The translations under genes and the position numbers were made by a program. Shown here in pieces: positions 7,447 to 10,752 of a stretch of 10,752 nucleotides of DNA; positions within the stretch are counted from its first letter, which is position 1, and each line of letters begins with the position of its first letter. The stretch covers positions 1 through 10,752 of the forward strand of contig JAIXVS010000234.1 of the NCBI GenBank assembly GCA_027482795.1, read 5' to 3'. The stretch comes from Rhodobacter sp. (GTDB lineage Bacteria; Pseudomonadota; Alphaproteobacteria; Rhodobacterales; Rhodobacteraceae). The notes beneath the pieces are model-generated. The model saw only the letters and a program-made list of their open reading frames with translations. It was not told the origin of the DNA and made no database searches.

Positions 7447-7541
7447 AGCATCCTCATCGGTTTGCGCCGTTGTTTTCTGTTTTATGGGCGGGGTCAAGGG
7501 GCAGGGGGTGGCCAGCGCATCCCGTTTTGCCCCAAGGTTGC

Positions 7542-7568
7542 ATCGCGCAGCGCGATAGGGTATCGCGC
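7542..7568. promoter_or_regulatory. candidate operator: two overlapping palindromes built from three ATCGCGC half-sites
   Basis: A perfect 15-bp palindrome (ATCGCGC-A-GCGCGAT, 7542-7556) overlaps a second inverted repeat (GCGCGATA-GGG-TATCGCGC, 7550-7568). The first and third half-sites are direct copies with starts 20 bp apart, about two helical turns. The site ends 5 bp before the ATG of the XRE-cupin regulator and lies in the divergent gap with the dsbA-like/MFS operon. Helix-turn-helix regulators often bind such sites and repress themselves and the divergent gene. Binding is inferred. GC-rich sequence raises the chance level, but arms of 7 and 8 bp sharing one half-site are unlikely to be accidental. 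Confidence 0.55.
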
Positions 7569-7573
7569 AAGCC

Positions 7574-8194
7574 ATGTCCAGCGATCCCAAACGCATGATC
7601 AAACTTGCCCGCGAAAGCGGCGATGCGGCCCCGCCCGCGCCGCTGGATTTGGGTGCGCGTGTGCGCGATTTGCGCCGTGCAAAAGGCTGGACGTTAGAGC
7701 AGGCCGCAGCCCAAGGTGGCCTTGCACGCTCGACCCTATCAAAAATTGAAAATGGGCAAATGTCGCCCACTTTTGAAGCACTTAAGAAGCTGGCGCTGGG
7801 GCTGGGCATTTCGGTGCCGCAGCTGTTTACCCCTGCGCCCGCGCCGCAAGTATCGGGCCGCATGGTCACCACCAAACTGGGCGAGGGCCAAGCCCACGCC
7901 GCCACCACTTACGAGCATGAATTGCTGGCAGCGGGCCTGACCAAAAAGCAAATGCTGCCCTACCGCGCAACCATTCGCGCCCGCGCAATGGACGATTTTG
8001 ACGGCTGGGTGCGCCATGAGGGCGAGGAATTTCTGTATGTCCTCACAGGGGTTGTGCGGCTTTACACAGAATTTTACGAACCCGCCGATCTGCGGCGCGG
8101 CGACAGCGCCTATTATGACGCAGGCATGGGGCACAATGTGATTTCCCTATCTGAAGATGACGCGACGATTCTATGGATCACATCGCTGGTGTAA
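7574..8194 (+). CDS. XRE-family transcriptional regulator with C-terminal cupin domain
   Basis: This is a 206-residue DNA-binding protein. After a short N-terminal tail, an HTH_3/XRE domain spans about residues 30-80, with the recognition region STLSKIENGQMSP followed by LKKLALGLGIS. A linker leads to a cupin_2 barrel at about 127-206. In cupin motif 1 (RHEGEEFLYVLTG) the usual HxH reads differently, but acidic residues remain. Motif 2 (GDSAYYDAGMGHNV) keeps its His. Such regulators sense a small molecule or metal through the cupin and control a neighbouring operon. Here the obvious target is the divergent FrnE-like/MFS pair, and probably its own promoter, through the palindromes just upstream. 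No clear ribosome site precedes ATG 7574, and the candidate operator covers that position. The family is certain; effector and targets are inferred. Confidence 0.9.
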   Translation: MSSDPKRMIKLARESGDAAPPAPLDLGARVRDLRRAKGWTLEQAAAQGGLARSTLSKIENGQMSPTFEALKKLALGLGISVPQLFTPAPAPQVSGRMVTTKLGEGQAHAATTYEHELLAAGLTKKQMLPYRATIRARAMDDFDGWVRHEGEEFLYVLTGVVRLYTEFYEPADLRRGDSAYYDAGMGHNVISLSEDDATILWITSLV

Positions 8195-8264
8195 GCCGCT
8201 TGACCCTGCCCGCCCGCGGGCGCAATTTGGCCGCAGCAGATACAAGCACGGGCGGGGAAGGTTT
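8195..8264 (+). promoter_or_regulatory. gap with weak promoter-like elements upstream of the phosphatase-kinase pair
   Basis: TTGACC at 8200-8205 is a good -35-like hexamer, but the candidate -10 at 17 bp (CAATTT, 8223-8228) is poor. A 12-bp palindrome (8211-8222) lies between them; it has no following T-run, so it is not a typical terminator. A purine-rich ribosome site (GGGGAAG, 8254-8260) precedes ATG 8265. The promoter is tentative; the ribosome site is convincing. Confidence 0.35.
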
Positions 8265-9005
8265 ATGCGCAGCGCAATTTTGACCGACCTTCACGCCAAC
8301 CGCGAAGCTTTTGAGGCCGTCTTGGCCGATTTAGACGGGCGGGGCATAGATCGGCTCGTGTTTTTGGGCGATTTGGTGGGCTACGGCCCCGATCCTGATT
8401 GGGTTTTGGACACGGTAGAAGCCTTGGTCGCCAAGGGCGCCTTGGCAGTGCGCGGTAACCATGACCGCGCGGTGTCCGCCCCTGACGGTGCCATGAACCC
8501 CGCAGCGCGCCGTGTGATTGATTGGACTGTGAACCGATTGAATGCGCGGCAAAAGCTGTTCTTGTCAGATTTGCCAATGAGCCTGCAAGATGGTGATACA
8601 TTGTTCGTCCATGCTTCGGCCAATGATCCGCAAGATTGGCTTTATGTCACCGACGCGCACCGCGCCATGCCGTCGTTTCGCGTGTCTGCCGCGCGGCTTA
8701 TTTTTGTGGGCCATGTGCATAAACCTGCCCTTTACAGCGAAGATCGAAATGGCCGCGTGGTGGGCTTTGACATTCCCTTTGGCGCGCCTATTCCTTTGAT
8801 ATCGTCGCGCCGCTGGCTGGGGGTTGTAGGCTCGGTTGGTCAACCGCGCGATGGTACGGGGCAGGCGAGTTACTGCATTTTGGATCATGCCACCAAAGAG
8901 CTTACCTTTCGCCGCGTTGGATATGACGCAGCGCTTACGGCCAAAAAGTCGCGCGCGGCGGGCCTGCCTGAACGGCTGGCGCAGCGCCTGATGCAGGGGT
9001 TTTGA
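8265..9005 (+). CDS. calcineurin-like metallophosphoesterase (probable protein phosphatase)
   Basis: This is a 246-residue cytoplasmic enzyme with the full dimetal phosphoesterase set: Asp8-x-His10, Gly35-Asp36 (GDLVGYGPDP), Gly64-Asn65-His66-Asp67, His116 (VHAS) and Gly149-His150-x-His152. The GDLVGYGPDP block and length place it in the Metallophos_2/YfcE-like group. That group includes Ser/Thr or bis-nucleotide phosphatases and phosphodiesterases. ATG 8265 has a GGGGAAG ribosome site; the open frame from 8157 overlaps the XRE gene and is rejected. The kinase starts 2 nt after its stop, so the two are co-translated. The simplest reading is an opposing pair, with this enzyme removing phosphate from the kinase or its targets. 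Fold and catalytic residues are clear; protein-phosphatase activity is inferred from context. Confidence 0.87.
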   Translation: MRSAILTDLHANREAFEAVLADLDGRGIDRLVFLGDLVGYGPDPDWVLDTVEALVAKGALAVRGNHDRAVSAPDGAMNPAARRVIDWTVNRLNARQKLFLSDLPMSLQDGDTLFVHASANDPQDWLYVTDAHRAMPSFRVSAARLIFVGHVHKPALYSEDRNGRVVGFDIPFGAPIPLISSRRWLGVVGSVGQPRDGTGQASYCILDHATKELTFRRVGYDAALTAKKSRAAGLPERLAQRLMQGF

Positions 9006-9007
9006 AC

Positions 9008-10543
9008 ATGGTCATCCGCGCCGCCGAAGGGCTTGAAATTGATGGGTTTACCTTGGGCAAGCAGCTGCACCATGGCGGGTTTGCAACGATTTGGGATGTC
9101 ACGCATCCAAGCCATAAACTACCGATGGTGATGAAGGTGCCCACCATTATGGACGGTTACGACGGCCCCACGATTGTGGGGTTTGAAGTTGAACAAATGA
9201 TCATGCCGCGCCTTTTGGGGCCGCATGTGCCCCGCGTCATTGCCTTGGGTGATTTTGCGCGGCTGCCCTTCATTGTTACAGAATACATCGCGGGCGGCTC
9301 GCTTTTGGAACGATACAAAAAGGCGCCGCTTCCCATTGACGAGGTTGTGGATATGGCCGCGCGGATGGCGGGGGCTGTGCATGAGTTGCACCGCCAACAG
9401 GTGATTCATTTGGATTTGAAACCTGCCAATTTTCTATGCCGCCCCACGGGCGAGATGGTTTTGGTGGATTTCGGTCTTTCGCGCCACGGGCAACTGCCCG
9501 ATCTGTTGGCCGAAGAATTCAGCATCCCTATGGGCACATTTACCTATATCGCGCCCGAACAGTTTCTGCGCGAGAGGGCTGATCTGCGATCCGATCTGTT
9601 TGCACTTGGCGCGATGATCTACGAGGCTGCAACGGGCAAACTGCCCTTTGGCGCGCCTGAAAAGCTGTCTGCCGTGCGCCGACGGCTGTGGGAAGACCCA
9701 ATTCCACCCCGCGCGCTGCGCGCCGAAATTCCCGAATGGTTGCAAGAGGTTATCCTTCGCGCGCTGGAGGTTGACCCAAGCCTGCGCTATCAATCGGCTG
9801 CGCAGATGCGCTATGATCTTACAAATCCTGCACAAATCCGCCTGACGGCGCGCGCGCATAAATTGGCGCAAGACGGATTTTGGGTGCGGCGCAATCGAAA
9901 GGCTCAGATGGGGCGGATAAAGGCGTTTCCGCCGCCGCCGTCGATTGCGCGGCAGATCGAGCGTGCGCCCGTGCTGCTGGTGGCTGTTGATTTGGCCCCT
10001 GAAATGGAAGCGTTGGGCGACAAACTGCGCCTTACTATTCAACGAATGTTGAACAACCGCCCCGATGCGCGGGTGGCTTGTGTGAATGTGATCAAAACCG
10101 CGCGGCTGGGTATCGATGCCACCACCGATGCCAGCGGCACCAACCTGCATGTCGCGCGGTTGGTTGACCTGCGCATTTGGGCAGAAGGGATTGATCTGCC
10201 GATGGATCGGCTGTCTAACGCTGCCCCACCCCAGCCCTTGGCAGCAGATTTGGATAAAACGCGCCGCTACTGGATAGCTCCGGCAGATCTGTTGGCCACC
10301 ATGCGAGAAGCACGGGAGCAAGACTTGGAAATTATTGGGGTCTACCATTCCCATCCCGACCATCCGTCCGTGCCATCCGAGAGCGATCGCCAAATGGCCT
10401 GGCCGAGCTACTCCTACGTCATCGTCTCCGTACACCAAGGCTGCGCTCAAACCTGGGAAAGCTGGACCCTGGATGATAACCATGATTTCCAGGCGGAAAG
10501 TATCGCCCGCGATCGCGCTGGCATTTTCAGAAGAGCTATGTAA
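9008..10543 (+). CDS. Ser/Thr protein kinase with truncated universal-stress domain, fused in frame to an M67/JAMM peptidase fragment (probable chimera)
   Basis: Residues about 10-275 form a Hanks-type kinase: ATP-binding loop LHHGGFATIWDV, catalytic Lys43, catalytic loop His134-Leu-Asp136-Leu-Lys138-Pro-Ala-Asn141 (HLD rather than HRD), Asp154-Phe-Gly156, a YIAPEQ segment, and DLRSDLFALGAMIYE. From about Val322 (VLLVAVDLAPEME) the N-terminal part of a UspA-like domain is visible, through VACVNVIKTARLGID to about residue 403. This matches the 'bifunctional kinase/universal stress protein' family of Rhodobacteraceae. The rest of Usp, with its ATP-binding glycine motif, is missing. Instead the frame continues into a JAMM peptidase C-terminus with His447-x-His449, Ser457 and Asp460, whose own N-terminal half and catalytic Glu are absent. 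No transmembrane segment is seen. ATG 9008 is preferred over TTG 9002. The kinase part is certain; the fused product probably is not real. Confidence 0.85.
   Translation: MVIRAAEGLEIDGFTLGKQLHHGGFATIWDVTHPSHKLPMVMKVPTIMDGYDGPTIVGFEVEQMIMPRLLGPHVPRVIALGDFARLPFIVTEYIAGGSLLERYKKAPLPIDEVVDMAARMAGAVHELHRQQVIHLDLKPANFLCRPTGEMVLVDFGLSRHGQLPDLLAEEFSIPMGTFTYIAPEQFLRERADLRSDLFALGAMIYEAATGKLPFGAPEKLSAVRRRLWEDPIPPRALRAEIPEWLQEVILRALEVDPSLRYQSAAQMRYDLTNPAQIRLTARAHKLAQDGFWVRRNRKAQMGRIKAFPPPPSIARQIERAPVLLVAVDLAPEMEALGDKLRLTIQRMLNNRPDARVACVNVIKTARLGIDATTDASGTNLHVARLVDLRIWAEGIDLPMDRLSNAAPPQPLAADLDKTRRYWIAPADLLATMREAREQDLEIIGVYHSHPDHPSVPSESDRQMAWPSYSYVIVSVHQGCAQTWESWTLDDNHDFQAESIARDRAGIFRRAM
10205..10240. other. 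suspected chimeric junction (Rhodobacteraceae-like to cyanobacterial-like DNA)
   Basis: Usp-type sequence stops around residues 400-405 of the kinase product. M67-type sequence is recognisable from the RRYWIAPADLL block a few codons later. Base composition and codon choice change over the same stretch. I cannot fix the exact base by eye. Either an assembly or library join, or a real recombination, would give this picture. The first is more likely, because both protein domains are cut in their middle. Confidence 0.7.
10383..10390. repeat. HIP1 octamer GCGATCGC
   Basis: This is a perfect copy of the highly iterated palindrome that is abundant in many cyanobacterial genomes. By eye I found no copy in the first 10.2 kb of the window. 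Confidence 0.75.
10509..10516. repeat. HIP1 octamer GCGATCGC (second copy)
   Basis: A second perfect HIP1 lies within the same M67 fragment, about 120 bases from the first. The density fits a HIP1-rich cyanobacterial genome and not the Rhodobacteraceae-like remainder. Confidence 0.75.
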
Positions 10544-10752
10544 AGATGAGAACCCGGCGAATGTAAGGTCTCATTACAGGCTGATAAATATTCGGCGAGA
10601 TCGTCATCACCATCGGTTTCTTAAGGTTTCTTACAATTCGCGAGGAACCCAGAAAGATCCACAAATTCTGAATCTTTCGCCTTAGCATAGTTGCATAGTC
10701 TAGCCCTCGATCAAACCCTCATGGTCCCAGGCTCAACCCTGCTTTTTCTCCT
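10544..10752. other. AT-richer non-coding tail, nothing recognised
   Basis: These 209 bases are clearly lower in GC than the rest. I see no convincing coding frame, RNA gene or terminator. The only local pattern is a tandem GGTTTCTTA pair at 10615-10623 and 10625-10633. Composition matches the cyanobacterial-like M67 fragment before it, so it is probably the same foreign segment. Confidence 0.5.

Larger units (their letters stand above)
10221..10543 (+). pseudogene. C-terminal fragment of a cyanobacterial-type M67 (Mov34/MPN/JAMM) metallopeptidase
   Basis: The JAMM motif is complete on the zinc-binding side: H-S-H-P-x6-S-x2-D, starting at 10346. RRYWIAPADLL, GVYHSHPDHP and a WPSYSYVIVSV strand surround it, as in cyanobacterial M67 proteins that often sit near MoeB/ThiF-type sulfur-carrier genes. 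The N-terminal strands and the catalytic Glu are absent, so this fragment alone could not be an active peptidase. Two HIP1 octamers in about 160 bases support a cyanobacterial source. As sequenced it is read in frame from the kinase gene. Confidence 0.75.

Noticed and set aside
7447..7908. Upstream extension of the FrnE-like gene on the minus strand
   Set aside because: It runs antisense through the XRE-cupin gene; the conserved N-terminus and a ribosome site point to ATG 7446.
8211..8222. CGCCCGCGGGCG palindrome as a terminator of the XRE-cupin gene
   Set aside because: It has no loop and no following T-run; in GC-rich DNA a 12-bp GC palindrome is weak evidence.
8157..8264. Upstream extension of the phosphatase overlapping the XRE gene
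   Set aside because: ATG 8265 has a ribosome site and begins exactly at the first conserved strand of the phosphoesterase fold.
9434..10483. Long minus-strand open frame opposite the kinase (349 codons)
   Set aside because: It is antisense to a gene with intact kinase motifs, spans the suspected junction, and shows no recognisable domain.
10615..10640. Cyanobacterial HLR1 (RpaB-binding) promoter motif
   Set aside because: Only one TTACAATT half-site is present; the required second half at the proper spacing is missing.

Overview
The window looks like alphaproteobacterial chromosome, most likely a marine Rhodobacteraceae (Roseobacter-group) bacterium. It is GC-rich and tightly packed, with ATGA/TAATG start-stop overlaps. 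It carries a characteristic gene pair: a metallophosphoesterase followed by a Ser/Thr kinase with a C-terminal universal-stress (Usp) domain. The last ~530 bases look different: lower GC, other codon use, two GCGATCGC (HIP1) octamers and a cyanobacterial-type M67/JAMM peptidase fragment fused in frame to the kinase. That end is probably a chimeric join, or less likely a real fusion.

Region 1 (2-5590, + strand) is one transport-plus-catabolism operon. It holds the C-terminal half of a PhnD-like binding protein, a PhnC-like ATPase, a PhnE-like permease, a class I SAM methyltransferase, a divergent PhnM-like amidohydrolase and a non-pyrrolysine MttB/COG5598 methyltransferase. Gaps are 7 nt or less up to PhnM, and MttB follows after 107 nt. 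No C-P lyase core gene (phnGHIJKL) is visible, and both the PhnD-like and PhnM-like proteins differ from their E. coli relatives at expected ligand or substrate positions. My inference is that this operon imports and processes a methylated or phosphonate-like compound by a route not yet described. It is the best candidate for a new system in the window.

Region 2 (5594-8194) is a regulatory and stress module. A minus-strand pair, a cytoplasmic FrnE/DsbA-type CPWC thioredoxin-fold protein and a Bcr/CflA-type 12-TM MFS efflux pump, overlaps by 4 nt. It is divergent from an XRE-cupin regulator. The 127-bp divergent gap holds two overlapping palindromes made of three ATCGCGC half-sites, a good candidate operator. 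The mttB and MFS genes converge with only 3 nt between their stop codons.

Region 3 (8265-~10220) encodes a calcineurin-like phosphatase and, 2 nt later, the kinase/Usp protein. They form a likely phosphorylation/dephosphorylation pair. The Usp domain is cut off at about residue 405 by the foreign M67 sequence.

Region 4 (~10220-10752) is the cyanobacterial-like M67 C-terminal fragment plus ~209 bases of AT-richer sequence with no recognisable gene.
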